Shown: positions 37,357 through 48,400, counted from the first letter of the stretch. The stretch is 64,000 bases of DNA from Ditibartonella choladocola (GCF_002007565.1 NZ_CP015625.1:1364001-1428000); one strand, 5' to 3'. Numbers and translations: made by a program. Notes: a model not told the origin generated them from the sequence alone.

Positions 37357-38979
37357 ATGAAACGGCTAACCCGATGGTTTTTGGTTCTTGTTGTTATAGG
37401 GATCGTAGGTTTTTTTGTTCTTACCTCCCCGATCACATGGTCACTTACTCATCCCACACGAGACGTAGCTGACAATACTGCGCCGGATCTGGAAAATGGT
37501 CGCGTTGTATTTGTAGCCAGCGACTGCTCGACTTGTCATGCTTCCCCTAATCAGGACAATCCGTTGAAGTTAGGTGGCGGGCGTGCCTTGGATACTGAAT
37601 TCGGGCGTTTTTATATGCCCAATATTTCGTCGGATAAAAAAGACGGTATAGGTAACTGGACACTTGCCGAGTTTACCAAAGCTGTACGTGAAGGTGTTGG
37701 TCCTAATGGCATTATGCCTGACGGTCAAAACCTCTATCCGGCATTTCCTTATACATCATATCAACGTTTGACAGCGAACGATGTCCGCGACCTGTTTGCC
37801 TACATCAAATCGCTTGAACCTGTTCAAGGTGCTGCACCCGATCATGATTTGAAATTTCCTTTCAATATGCGTCGTGGTGTTGGCGTTTGGCGTTTGGCTT
37901 TTCTTGACGGCAAAGCATTGCCACCAATGCAAGTCACTGCGACTACCAACACCAAGGAAACAAAAGACGAGGAAGCCCTGCTTGAACGCGGACGTTATCT
38001 CGTTGAAGGTGCGGGTCACTGTGCCGAATGCCATTCAACCCGTAATTTTATGGGTGTAATAAAAAGCAATCTACGTTATGGCGGTGGTGCTACACCTGAT
38101 GGTAACGGGCATTTCCCGAATATCAGTCAGGACGATACCGGTATCAAATTCTGGGCCGAGAACTCCATCTTCAATTATTTGAAGACCGGCAAGAGCCCGA
38201 TCAATAAAGTTGCCGGTGGCGATATGGCAGAAGTCATTAAAAACACGAAACAGCTTCCCGATGAAGATCTCCGTGCCATGGCTGCTTATATCAAAACCCT
38301 CCCCGGTGTCGATCTGCCTGCTCCCGGACAACCGCAATCAAACCACACATCAAAAATTGTTATGTTGCCACAAACCAACAAGCTTGATGTGACATTGCCG
38401 ACATCGTCCGATAATGCTGTTAAAAATGCAGATACAGTTTATTCGGTCTACACAAAACCGTTCTATATTGACGAGAATGGTTCCGGAGATGAAGACGGCA
38501 AATTATTGGCGGCGGCAAAACTTTCAGTTCTCGAACATAAAGGCGACAAGTTGAAGGTACGTCTGGATGGTTGGCAAATGGATGGAGCACCATCTGTTGT
38601 CTATGCCCTGCAAGGTCAGCGAATTATGTATGCGGTTCTGGGCGACAAGGCTATGGCATCCTATAAGCTTGGCAAGGCTGTTGTTGATCCTGAAACCAAG
38701 CAAACATGGTATCCTGTAAGCCTTGAATTGTGGACAAGCGATAAAGATGTCAATGTTTCTCTCGGAGATATGTGGGCCTATACGTCTGATCTTTTCAGTT
38801 CGACATGTAGCGTCTGCCATTCACTACCCGAAGCAGGACATTTGCTTGCCAATCAATGGATCGGCAATTTGAATGCAATGAAGCGTTATACTTCCTTGAC
38901 ACCGGATCAGTATCGCTTGCTTTTGAGCTATCTCCAGAACCATTCAAAAGATGTTAATGAAGGTGAAGAGGCACATTGA
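37357..38979 (+). CDS. Hybrid trihaem cytochrome c: class-I diheme module fused to TorC C-terminal domain
   Basis: A 540-residue membrane-anchored cytochrome. An N-terminal membrane helix (residues ~5-25) is followed by haem site CSTCH (57-61) and site CAECH (222-226), in domains like the cytochrome subunits of gluconate/alcohol dehydrogenases (GRALDTEFGRFYMPNIS; GRYLVEGAGHCAECH). Residues ~358-533 resemble the C-terminal part of E. coli TorC: DTVYSVYTKPFY, a Trp/Tyr-rich segment, DMWAYTSDLF, haem site CSVCH (484-488) and LANQWIGNLNAMKRYTSL. The NapC/NirT tetrahaem half of normal TorC is missing. It should pass electrons to the TorA-family enzyme encoded two genes downstream. Start at ATG 37357 behind AGAAGGATG. 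Confidence 0.85.
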   Translation: MKRLTRWFLVLVVIGIVGFFVLTSPITWSLTHPTRDVADNTAPDLENGRVVFVASDCSTCHASPNQDNPLKLGGGRALDTEFGRFYMPNISSDKKDGIGNWTLAEFTKAVREGVGPNGIMPDGQNLYPAFPYTSYQRLTANDVRDLFAYIKSLEPVQGAAPDHDLKFPFNMRRGVGVWRLAFLDGKALPPMQVTATTNTKETKDEEALLERGRYLVEGAGHCAECHSTRNFMGVIKSNLRYGGGATPDGNGHFPNISQDDTGIKFWAENSIFNYLKTGKSPINKVAGGDMAEVIKNTKQLPDEDLRAMAAYIKTLPGVDLPAPGQPQSNHTSKIVMLPQTNKLDVTLPTSSDNAVKNADTVYSVYTKPFYIDENGSGDEDGKLLAAAKLSVLEHKGDKLKVRLDGWQMDGAPSVVYALQGQRIMYAVLGDKAMASYKLGKAVVDPETKQTWYPVSLELWTSDKDVNVSLGDMWAYTSDLFSSTCSVCHSLPEAGHLLANQWIGNLNAMKRYTSLTPDQYRLLLSYLQNHSKDVNEGEEAH

Positions 38980-39644
38980 TGGCTGTTGTTCAATCAGAAG
39001 CGTCATTTAACGCTGAACGTCAAATGACATCCAATGAAGATCAAGCAGAGGCCAGAATAATCGATTGGTTCGCCAGATTGTTCATAGCGCCACCAAGCAT
39101 CGAACTTCTCGAAGAATGTCAATCGCATTCCGTTATGACTTTTCTGGGTGAATTCGGTAAAGAACTCGGTGCAACCGAATTAACAAAAATGATTGCGGAT
39201 TTATTCCGCAGTCATTCTCCAGAAGTGCTTAACCACCAGCTTTCGCAACAATATATCAGTTTGTTTGATGGTGCTTCCGGCCCGCTTTCTGTTCCTCCGT
39301 ATGAAAGTTATTATCGGGATGAAAACGGAAGACTTTTTCAGGCTCCTTATGTTGAAATGCTGGATGTTTTGCAGAAACTTGATGTTTCGGTAAGTGCATC
39401 TTGTAAAGAACCGGCCGATCATATTTCATTGGAATTGGCCGCATTGGCTGAAGCTTTCCGCCAACACGAACAGAAAGTCATAGCAGATGTTACTTCACGT
39501 CTCTTTCTATGGCTTCCTGAAATGAGTTCAGCGCTGGGTAAGGTGGCTGGTCATAGTCTCTATGCCCGCCTGGTCGACTTGCTTATTATTTATCTTTCGT
39601 CTTTCAGTCGCCTTTATGGCAACCAAGACAACATTAAACACTAG
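38979..39644 (+). CDS. torD: TorD-family molybdoenzyme chaperone
   Basis: A 221-residue all-helical cytoplasmic chaperone of the TorD/DmsD/NarJ family. It binds the Tat signal and apoprotein of its molybdoenzyme until the cofactor is inserted. Family marks are YISLFDGASGPLSVPPYESYY near residue 92 and the EPADHISLELAAL motif near residue 145. The ATG at 38979 overlaps the TGA of the cytochrome gene by one base (TGATG), so the two are translationally coupled; a TTG codon just before it is an unlikely start. torA follows after 9 bp. The position between cytochrome and reductase marks it as the dedicated partner of TorA. Confidence 0.9.
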   Translation: MAVVQSEASFNAERQMTSNEDQAEARIIDWFARLFIAPPSIELLEECQSHSVMTFLGEFGKELGATELTKMIADLFRSHSPEVLNHQLSQQYISLFDGASGPLSVPPYESYYRDENGRLFQAPYVEMLDVLQKLDVSVSASCKEPADHISLELAALAEAFRQHEQKVIADVTSRLFLWLPEMSSALGKVAGHSLYARLVDLLIIYLSSFSRLYGNQDNIKH

Positions 39645-39653
39645 GAGAATGCT

Positions 39654-42158
39654 ATGTCATTCGACAAAACAAAAATCACCCTGCCGGAAATGAATCGTCG
39701 TTCATTTCTCAAAAGTAGTGCTATGTTGACGATGGTGGGTGCCGCGAGCGGTTCACTTCTCACACGTGGCGCACAGGCACAATCCGGCACGAAACTGACT
39801 ATGTCGGGCAGCCACTGGGGCGTTTTCCGCGGTCGTGTTGACCAAGGCCGTCTGGTTGAAGTTACGCCTTGGGAACAGGATCCGCATCCCACTCCTATGT
39901 TGCAAGGAATGATGGATTCCATCTATTCGCCGTCGCGCATCAAATATCCGATGGTTCGTCGCGCCTGGCTTGAACAAGGTCCCGGTGCAGATCCTGAAGG
40001 GCGTGGCACAGGCGACTTTGTTCGCGTGAGCTGGGAAAAGGCTATTGACCTTGTAGCCGGTGAACTCACGCGCGTGCGCAAGAAATACGGATCAAACGGC
40101 GTTTTCGGTGGTTCATATGGCTGGAAAAGCGTTGGCAAATTCCATAATTGCCGGACACTTTTGCGCAGAATGCTGAAAACAACCGGTGGTTTTGTCAACT
40201 CGCTCGGCGATTATTCGACGGGAGCGGCACAGGTTATTCTGCCTCACGTTGTCGGATCTTTGGAAGTCTATGAACAATGTACATCATGGGATGTTGTTCG
40301 CGACAACACAAAAACGCTTGTTTTCTGGGGTTGTAACCCTGTCAATACCGACCAGATCGGCTGGCTGATTGCCGACCATGGCGCGTTTGTCGGCCTTGAG
40401 GAAGTCAAGAAAGCCGGTATTCGGGTTATCTGCATTGATCCTATCAAAACAGAAACCTGTCAATATCTGGATGGTGAATGGCTGGCTCCCCGCCCGCAGA
40501 CCGACGTTGCAATGATGCTCGGTATTGCCCACACACTCTACGCAGAAAAGCTTCATGACGAAGATTTTCTGAAAAAATATACAGTCGGCTTCGACAAGTT
40601 CCTTGCCTATCTTATCGGCAAAGAAGATGGCACGCCGAAAACCGCAGAATGGGCGTCAAAGATTTGCGGCATAGATGCGGGCACAATAAAACAGCTTGCT
40701 CGTGACTTTGCCAAGAACCGTACAATGATTGCAGCCGGATGGTCTATCCAGCGTCAACACCATGGCGAACAAGCCCACTGGATGTTGGTAACATTGTGTT
40801 CGATGCTCGGTCAAATCGGCCTTCCCGGTGGCGGTTTCGGTTTTAGCTACCACTATTGCAGCGGCGGCACACCAACAGCCACAAGTCCGATTCTGGGTGG
40901 TATTACAGATGGTCCTGCAGCCGAGGTAACAGATCTGCCTGCCGGTTGCCATCCGGGTTCTACCGAATCTGCTTGCCAACCTAAATCCAATGCCATTCCG
41001 GTTTGTCGGCTTGTGGAAGCGCTGCTCCACCCTGGCAGAACCATCAAATATAACGGGTCGGATATTGTTCTGCCTGAAATTCATATGGTTTATTGGGCGG
41101 GTGGTAATCCGTTCTCGCATCAGCAGAACCGTAACGAAATGGTCGAAGCTTGGAAAAAACTGGATACATTTGTTGTTCATGATTTCCAATGGACCGCCTC
41201 GGCACGTCATGCCGACATCGTTTTGCCGGTCACAACTTCCTATGAACGCAATGACATCGAACAATTGGGTGACTATGCATTAAGCCATATTGTTCCCATG
41301 AAGAAACTTGTCGAACCGATGTATGAAGCACGTTCCGACTTCGACATTTTCGCCGATATTTGTGAACGTCTCGGCAAACGGGAAGAATACACCGAAGGCA
41401 TGAATGAAATGGACTGGATCAAGAGCTTCTATGAAGCAGCCCGTCTTGAATCCCGTGCCAAGGGCATGGAAATGCCGGTCTTCGATACGTTCTGGCAAAG
41501 TGAAGAAGCTTTGGGCTTCCCCGTCAAAGATGCACAGAAACAGTTTGTGCGTTATGCCGATTTCCGTGAGGATCCGCTGCTTAACGCTCTCGGAACTCCT
41601 TCTGGCAAAATCGAAATCTACTCGCTTAATATCGAGAAGATGCATTATGACGATTGCCCTCCCCATCCAACCTGGATGGAGCCGATCGAACGCCTTGACG
41701 GACCCACAACAAAATATCCGCTGCATATTGCTTCAAACCATCCGATTTACCGTCTGCACTCCCAATTGTGCGGCACGAAATTAAGGGAAAAATATGCAAT
41801 AGGTGGGCGTGAACCTTGCTGGATCAACCCGAAAGATGCGGAAGCACGCGGCTTGAAAGATGGTGACATTGCTCGCGCTTATAACGATCGTGGTCAGATT
41901 CTTGTCGGCATCAAGGTAACCGATGTTATCCGGCCTGGCGTTATCCGTATCAATGAAGGCGGTTGGTATGATCCGGTCAATCCGAGAGAAGCAAAAACTC
42001 TCTGCCGGTACGGTGATGTGAACAACCTCACGACCAGTGTATCGACCTCTAAATTGGCGCAAGCCAATTGCGGCCAGACCGCCGTTGTCGAAATTGAAAA
42101 ATTCACAGGATCTCTGCCTCCTGTTGAAGTATTTATCGAACCGCGCAAAGCCGGTTGA
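39654..42158 (+). CDS. torA: Tat-exported TMAO/DMSO reductase-family molybdoenzyme
   Basis: An 834-residue periplasmic bis-MGD enzyme. The twin-arginine signal NRRSFLKSSAM (Arg15-Arg16) ends at about ARGAQA-type cleavage near residue 42. There is no N-terminal Fe-S cysteine motif, as expected for the type III group (TorA, DorA, BisC). The molybdenum ligand is Ser188 in GDYSTGAAQVI. Other marks are WGCNPVNTDQIGW, VYWAGGNPFSHQQNRNEM and ASNHPIYRLHSQL near the C-terminus. Likely substrates are TMAO, DMSO or other S/N-oxides; sequence alone does not decide. AGGAGA precedes the ATG at 39654. It is the last gene of the cluster, with a terminator behind it. Confidence 0.92.
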   Translation: MSFDKTKITLPEMNRRSFLKSSAMLTMVGAASGSLLTRGAQAQSGTKLTMSGSHWGVFRGRVDQGRLVEVTPWEQDPHPTPMLQGMMDSIYSPSRIKYPMVRRAWLEQGPGADPEGRGTGDFVRVSWEKAIDLVAGELTRVRKKYGSNGVFGGSYGWKSVGKFHNCRTLLRRMLKTTGGFVNSLGDYSTGAAQVILPHVVGSLEVYEQCTSWDVVRDNTKTLVFWGCNPVNTDQIGWLIADHGAFVGLEEVKKAGIRVICIDPIKTETCQYLDGEWLAPRPQTDVAMMLGIAHTLYAEKLHDEDFLKKYTVGFDKFLAYLIGKEDGTPKTAEWASKICGIDAGTIKQLARDFAKNRTMIAAGWSIQRQHHGEQAHWMLVTLCSMLGQIGLPGGGFGFSYHYCSGGTPTATSPILGGITDGPAAEVTDLPAGCHPGSTESACQPKSNAIPVCRLVEALLHPGRTIKYNGSDIVLPEIHMVYWAGGNPFSHQQNRNEMVEAWKKLDTFVVHDFQWTASARHADIVLPVTTSYERNDIEQLGDYALSHIVPMKKLVEPMYEARSDFDIFADICERLGKREEYTEGMNEMDWIKSFYEAARLESRAKGMEMPVFDTFWQSEEALGFPVKDAQKQFVRYADFREDPLLNALGTPSGKIEIYSLNIEKMHYDDCPPHPTWMEPIERLDGPTTKYPLHIASNHPIYRLHSQLCGTKLREKYAIGGREPCWINPKDAEARGLKDGDIARAYNDRGQILVGIKVTDVIRPGVIRINEGGWYDPVNPREAKTLCRYGDVNNLTTSVSTSKLAQANCGQTAVVEIEKFTGSLPPVEVFIEPRKAG

Positions 42159-42182
42159 TTGTTTTCATTTTCAAATATTGCG

Positions 42183-42210
42183 AAAGGAGGCGGCTTCCGC
42201 CTCCTTTTTT
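42183..42210 (+). terminator. Rho-independent terminator of the torA cluster
   Basis: GGAGGCGG and CCGCCTCC form a perfect 8-bp GC-rich stem around CTT, extended by AAA/TTT, and followed by six T residues. It begins 25 bp behind the torA stop codon. Confidence 0.92.
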
Positions 42211-42322
42211 ATTGGTCGGTTTTGATAAAATTGTTCGATTATTGACCTGAATTCAAAATGGCTCTTGATCTTCAATGCGTTGCACTTTAATACCCCCTAG
42301 AGGAAAACAAACCTTGTAGGAC

Positions 42323-42398
42323 GGGGCTATAGCTCAGCTGGGAGAGCGCTTGCATCGCACGCAAGAGGCCAGCGGTTCGATTCCGCTTAGCTCCACCA
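42323..42398 (+). tRNA. tRNA-Ala (anticodon CGC)
   Basis: A 76-base cloverleaf with the CCA end encoded. The acceptor stem is GGGGCTA/TAGCTCC, the D-stem GCTC/GAGC, and the anticodon stem CTTGC/GCAAG holds loop ATCGCAC with anticodon CGC. The T-arm is AGCGG-TTCGATT-CCGCT. It stands 165 bp behind torA, outside its terminator, and a T-rich stretch follows. Confidence 0.96.
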
Positions 42399-42957
42399 AC
42401 CCTTTCTCTTTTTAACCGATTGCTTCACAAAACCGGACTTTGGCTTATCGACCGGATAAATTGTGTGAAATACCGGCTGAACAAAAATTCGTCGTCGATG
42501 TTTTGCTATGATGCGGGCTTCAAGCCGTAGCAGAATAGTATGAAAGCAATTAAAATTAAGTGCCGATATTTTTTATAACCGACAGTCGATAATTGCCGAC
42601 AGTTGAATTTTCATCATCTTATCTTTGCGCAGGCAATCGGAAATTCCTGAAGATAAGTCAACCGCTGTATCAGAAGGTGAGCGAGAAGAGTACATCAGAA
42701 ATAGTCGGGTAATACGGGATGGCAGCCATTTTTAATTACGATTGAATTCTATTATTGCCAGGAAATCGCGAGCCGGATTATCCAAACTACATTTTTCTAT
42801 GAAGACCTCGTGCCGGTTGATAACAACAGCGACGATAATTCATGTTGTAAAGCTCAGGATTTGGTCAATTCAAATCAATCAGTCAAAACTGAACACGCGA
42901 TAAAGAATATCGGATAATGAACAATTGTCCATATCGTCCGAACGGGAAAATACCCGA
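42399..42957. other. 560-bp intergenic region after tRNA-Ala
   Basis: No gene, clear terminator or notable repeat is visible. The sequence lies between the tRNA and the 3' end of the minus-strand exported-protein gene. Confidence 0.6.
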
Positions 42958-44151
42958 TTATTTATTGGCATAAATTGCAAGATTCAGTTCGCGCACAAGC
43001 TCTTTCGGGCTAAGTTTTCCTGAAATTGCCAGCATGATAACCGGCAATCTATCCATCGGCGTAGATGAAACGGTTAGAGAATGTGGAGCGTCCAGATAGG
43101 TGGTTATAGCTTTTTGAGCGTCGGCTTCAAAGTTGGTATCTTTTGCAAAAGCCAGCCAACCGGGCAGACTATTCTTCCACTTTGTTTTCAACGCATTTCC
43201 GTCGATTCCCATTCGCTTCGCTTCGGTAGCAACGAGTTTCCCTGTAAGAGAATGATCTTCAAAACGTAATTTTCCGCCGTAAAAATTGTAACGTTGCACT
43301 TGTGCCAACATACCAAGCCACATCTGTGTCGACTTTATGTGCCCGTGTTCATTTTCGCGTTGCAACGTGACCACTGTGAGCAAGGAATCAAGTGTCATAC
43401 CATCCATCTTCAAGCTGACATCGAGAACGCCACCTTTATCCAGTACAAGATGGAAATGTTTCAAATCCATCATCGAAAGATAGCCACCATAGGCTCCGGC
43501 TATATCAAGCCGTCCGGTTGCATTCTTATAACCCATCGAGATAAAATCCTGACGGGTCGAGCCTTCAGGGAAATTGTCGACGAAGACGGTTATTTTTTTG
43601 ATGTTTATAACAAAATCAATCGGGTTTGCGCGTATTGACGGGTGAAGAGCAATTGCCCCATTTTCCAGAAGACCTAACCGCTTTTTTTTATTATCAAACA
43701 ATTCCAAATTCTTGAATTGTCCGGTTTTATACCTGAAACCTGTATCCTGATTGTAAATTCCCTTGTTTGGCGGAAATGTTACATCATTCAAGGTAATGCC
43801 GGAAACCCGTATAGTATTTCCTTCATAGATATAGACAATCTGCGGTAACACAATTTTTTTGATGGAATAGGCTCCGTGTTCCTGTTCCTGAATTCCTGAA
43901 AATTCGACCCGTCCTAATGAAGTATCCGGCGAGAGTGGCGTTCCGGTTATACGGACATCGTCTAAAGTCAAACGATCTTTATTGCCCGCAATTCCAGTAT
44001 GGGAAACAGTAACCGATTTCCCGAAGGCTTCTGAGAAACGTTTGACAAAGGCACCGTTATCGAATTCTGCCTGCGCCGACGTGACAATAACTAATATAGC
44101 GGCCATCGACGCTAAAATGCATATAAAACGTTTAACTACCCTTGAAAACAC
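42958..44151 (-). CDS. Exported protein of unknown function
   Basis: A protein of about 397 residues with an N-terminal signal peptide (VKRFICILASMAAILVIV, cleavage near SAQA-EF). The mature part is rich in beta-strand patterns such as RLTLDDVRITGTPLSPD and GNTIRVSGITLNDVTF, and in segments like GYKNATGRLDIAGAYGGYLS. These are reminiscent of large periplasmic beta proteins of the AsmA/DUF945 kind, but no family can be named. No ATG lies at the N-terminus; a GTG at 44151 behind AGGTTGG, or a TTG at 44160, must serve. It is the fourth minus-strand gene after the HlyD-RbbA-hydrolase set, 76 bp behind the hydrolase, so it may belong to that operon. Confidence 0.75.
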   Translation of the reverse strand: MFSRVVKRFICILASMAAILVIVTSAQAEFDNGAFVKRFSEAFGKSVTVSHTGIAGNKDRLTLDDVRITGTPLSPDTSLGRVEFSGIQEQEHGAYSIKKIVLPQIVYIYEGNTIRVSGITLNDVTFPPNKGIYNQDTGFRYKTGQFKNLELFDNKKKRLGLLENGAIALHPSIRANPIDFVINIKKITVFVDNFPEGSTRQDFISMGYKNATGRLDIAGAYGGYLSMMDLKHFHLVLDKGGVLDVSLKMDGMTLDSLLTVVTLQRENEHGHIKSTQMWLGMLAQVQRYNFYGGKLRFEDHSLTGKLVATEAKRMGIDGNALKTKWKNSLPGWLAFAKDTNFEADAQKAITTYLDAPHSLTVSSTPMDRLPVIMLAISGKLSPKELVRELNLAIYANK

Positions 44152-44236
44152 TGTGACCAACCTGTTGCATTATCGAGATAAACCGCTCCACGGCTTATCT
44201 CTATGCTTAGCGCTCGATTTTTCAATCCGGTTTGTT

Positions 44237-45421
44237 TCAATTCTGACTAACAGCAGAAATAATTCGAGCAGGCGTATAGAAAATGAGATTTGTCGTACCT
44301 CTCAAAATGTTTCCGCTATCATCAATCATCTGTTGTCCTCCGGTTTCACTGGTTTCTTTCATCATTGACGTTGAAAGCGAACCGTCGTGAGCAAGTGCCA
44401 TTAAAGTCGGAGACGAAGCGAATACATTATGTGCGCCACCATCGACATCGGATAGATCAAGAACGGCAATTCCGTTTTTCTGCAGAAGCGGTATGCTGGA
44501 GCCATCCCCTACCCTTGCATGCCCTCCCACCAGTCGGCCGGAAACAGCCAACGCCTTGTCTTTACGCGAAACAAGCACAGCGGTCGGTTGCGGCATTTTT
44601 TTCACGTCTTTGAGCTGCCGCTCGAACACATCAACATCAATATCCGGTGCTGCCATAAGGAAACTTGAAATGCGATCAATCGGGTATCGTTTGCCCTGAA
44701 GAGCTAGACTTCTCAATGCCTCCATGGTTACGTAATTGCCCATCGAATGGGCAACAACGGTAATCTCGTTGGCATCTGTTTCACTTAATAAAGTTAGCAG
44801 ATCGGCAAGTCCGTCGCGGGCAAAATCGGCGCTATCCCGATCATAGACGTAAAGCGGGATAGAGCCACCCGAAGGCCAGGAATAATGAACAGTAACAGCG
44901 TTTAATGAATAATCATATGCAAATTGTGCTGCTCTGAATGTGCTGTCGGCAAAATTGTTGTTATAGCCATGGATAAATAAAAATATTTCCCGCTTTCCCT
45001 TGGGCTTTTTGTCGAGCGCATTATTCAGTTGTTGTTTGAACGCCTCGCGACCGTCATATTTAACAACATTAACCGCAGAGAAATAATTTTCCAGATCCGG
45101 TTTGTAACCGTTTGTTTCAACCTCGCCTTTTTTATGTTTTTGGGGAATGCCAACGTCAACGCGCGCGTAATTCAACGTTTTCGATCTTTTTATTCCGAAC
45201 GGTTCCGAATAATCGTTTTGCGACTGCCTGCTTGTAGCAACATAGACAGGAACCACTGCCTTCGGCTTACCGGGTTTCCGAATAGCCGCATTTTGAGCGG
45301 CCACCGTTGCCGGTGTCGCATTTTTTCCATGCCATAAAACGGCTCGTGATCCACCGCAATTTGTTAAAAAAACAAGACAAACAAAGAAACAAATATATCG
45401 AGCCAAAATTGTTTTTCTCAT
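44237..45421 (-). CDS. Alpha/beta-hydrolase lipoprotein (DUF900 family)
   Basis: A 394-residue protein with a lipoprotein signal ending at LTNC (lipobox Cys22). It contains a DUF900-type alpha/beta-hydrolase domain: [46 protein letters not shown], the nucleophile elbow [15 protein letters not shown] near residue 224, and [13 protein letters not shown] after it. It is presumably tethered to the envelope, with an unknown esterase or lipase substrate. Its ATG overlaps the TGA of the RbbA-YhhJ gene by 4 bp, so it is translated as part of the same operon. That context suggests a role connected to the exporter, but this is inference. Confidence 0.86.
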   Translation of the reverse strand: MRKTILARYICFFVCLVFLTNCGGSRAVLWHGKNATPATVAAQNAAIRKPGKPKAVVPVYVATSRQSQNDYSEPFGIKRSKTLNYARVDVGIPQKHKKGEVETNGYKPDLENYFSAVNVVKYDGREAFKQQLNNALDKKPKGKREIFLFIHGYNNNFADSTFRAAQFAYDYSLNAVTVHYSWPSGGSIPLYVYDRDSADFARDGLADLLTLLSETDANEITVVAHSMGNYVTMEALRSLALQGKRYPIDRISSFLMAAPDIDVDVFERQLKDVKKMPQPTAVLVSRKDKALAVSGRLVGGHARVGDGSSIPLLQKNGIAVLDLSDVDGGAHNVFASSPTLMALAHDGSLSTSMMKETSETGGQQMIDDSGNILRGTTNLIFYTPARIISAVSQN

Positions 45422-48400
45422 TTAAGTGTAGCCCTGAACCGATTGAGAGAGAACGCGAATAGCACAGATCCGATCACGGCTAAAGCCGCAAAGTTTTCCC
45501 AGACAACCGTAAAACCGGCACCACGATAAAGAATTGATTGAGCCATCATAATAAAATGCGTGTTCGGCGCGGCAAGCATGATATTCTGGATAATTTCCGG
45601 CATGCTTTCACGCGGAGTAATACCACCTGACAGGATTTGCAAAGGCATAAGTACCAGCATGAGCAACAGACCGAATTGCGGCATCGAACCGGCAACGGTC
45701 GCAAGGGCAATGCCCATGGATGTCGTTGCAAAAAGATGCAAAACAGTTCCGGCAAGAAATAGCATGACAGAGCCTTCAATCGGCACTTTTAACAAGCCTT
45801 CCACAATAACGATCAACGAAAATGTTGCAGCAACGAGAACGATCAATCCCATTGACCACACCTTTGAAATCATAATTTCGGTCGGTGTGACCGGCATAAC
45901 AAGAAGATGTTCGACAGTTCCATGTTCGCGTTCACGGATAAGCGCAGTTCCTGTCAAAATGATGGATAACATTGTCACATTATCAATCACATTGATAATC
46001 GAACCGAACCACGATTTTTCTAATTCCGGATTGAAACGTGCACGTAACGTCAACGAAACCTGCTGCGGCTCTTTCGAGCGATAATGGGAGACAAACTCTT
46101 TCACTTCAGCATCAACAATTTGCTGGATATATTGTGAACCGGTGAGAGCTTGCGTCGTACGTGTCGCATCGACATCAAGCTGTATGGCCGGAGAGCGTCC
46201 GGCAAGCACATCCCTTTGAAAATTCGGCGGAATATCGACAGCAAATGTATCTATTCCCTGATCCATACGGGAATCGAGTTCGGATTGGTCGATGTCTTCG
46301 GGGGTTATGAAATATGGCGGGAGAAATGCAGTGGCAATACGTGTCGACAAAGGTGAACTATCTTCATCGACGATCGCGATAGGAGTTTTGTTCAAAGTTT
46401 CAGGCGTTGCGTTAGCCGATATATAAATGGATATTGTGAACGCGTAGACAATCAGAACCAAGAGCATCGGGTCACGGAAAACGCCGAGCAATTCTTTGAT
46501 TCCCAAATCCAGAATATGATTTAACTTCATGACTTTACTTCGCCTGTTTTTAGTAAGCCACGAGGCTATGATGACCAAAATCGGACCTGCCAGTATGAGT
46601 GGAATAAATGAACCGACAAGATCATGGAACTGAAGGGCTTTGGCAAATGTGCCACGCGAAATCAGTATGAAATAGGTTGTCGGATAAATATCGCCGATTA
46701 ACCGGCCAGCTCCTTGAAGGGAGCTAACCGGATCCATCAAGCCGCAGAATTGTGTTGCTGGTAAAATAGTCAAAACGGCAGCACCGAAAATTGCAGCAAT
46801 CTGGCTATTCATAAAGGTTGAAATCAAAAGCCCGAATGCCGTTGAAAACGCCACATAAAGCAACCCTGCGAACATGAATGTCAGGATTCCGCCGGTGAAG
46901 TGCACTCTGAAAATAAATACCGCAAACAGCCACAGCAAAATACAATTGATAAGACCAAGGCCGATATAAGGAAGTTGTTTTCCAACCAGAAATTCCAACC
47001 TTGTTACCGGAGTGACATAGAGATTGATGATCGAGCCCATTTCCTTTTCGCGCACAACCGACAAAGCTGCAAGCATAGCAGGAATAATCAGAAGCAAAAT
47101 CGGGATAACGGCCGGAACCATGGCCGTAAGACTTTCTATGCCGGGATTATAAAGGTAGCGAACCTCCAGATGATAATCGCCCATAGTTGCAGCTTTGCCT
47201 TGCAAAGTTCGCGCCTTGTTCTGCAACCATAACGCATGCATACCCCGCACATAGCCACGCACGGTTTCGGCGCGGAGCGGCATTGCTCCGTCAATCCATG
47301 CGCCGACCTCCACATTGCGCCCGCGTTCCATATCCTTGCCGAATTCGGGCGGAATTTCGATAGCGAGACTGATTTCGCCCGATCGCATTCTTGCATCAAG
47401 ATCATCATAATCAACGATGTCTTTTTTCTGGATAAAGTAACGGGAACCGGAAATCTGTTGCACATAATCGCGACTGATTACCGACTGGTCATGATCGAGC
47501 ACTGCAAAAGTCAAATTTTCGACTTCCATGTTGATACCATAACCGATAACGAACATCAAAATAACGCTGCCAAGCAACGCCATCGTTGCGCGTATCGGGT
47601 CGCGACGCAGTTCGAGCGCCTCGCGATTGGCATAACTCATCATCCGCATAAAATCGAAACGTCGTTTAAAACGGTCTCCGTGTGTTTTTTTGACATCGAC
47701 CGGATTATCATTATCGGAACTTTTCGCGTTCTCCGCTGTCACCTGCGATTTTTCCGCGCTGTTCTCAGCGGCGGCCTTGGTTTCATCGGCTTTTGCCTTT
47801 TTCCCGGCATTCTGCTTATCAATCGCATCCTGCAAATATTCGATAAACGCCTCCTCCAGCGTGTCAGCATTTTTCGATTTAACAATTTCAGAAGGTTTAT
47901 CCGTAATCAAAACCTTGCCGGCATGCATAAGAGAAATGCGGTCGCATCGCTCGGCTTCATTCATAAAATGGGTTGTGATAAAAATTGTCACATTATCGTT
48001 GCGCGATAACTCTCCAAGTTGTTGCCACAACTGATCGCGCGCAATCGGATCAACACCGGAAGTCGGTTCATCAAGGATAAGAATTTCCGGCTCATGCAGC
48101 AACGCAACAGCCAGCGACATACGTTGTCTGATACCAAGCGGCAAAGAATCAGGCATGGCGTTGAGCACATCTTTCAGCTCGAACCGGTCAATCATCGCCT
48201 GCATGCGTTCCTTGACCTTTTCCGCAGGAATTTCAAAAAGTTTTGCGTGAAGCTGTAAATTTTCGAGAACAGTCAATTCGGCATAAAGCGAAAAAGCCTG
48301 ACTCATATAGCCAACATGACGCCGCGTTTCCATGTCATTGGCATTTATCTGACGACCGAACAGTTTGGCAGTGCCTTCCGTCGCCGGAAGAAGTCCGGTA

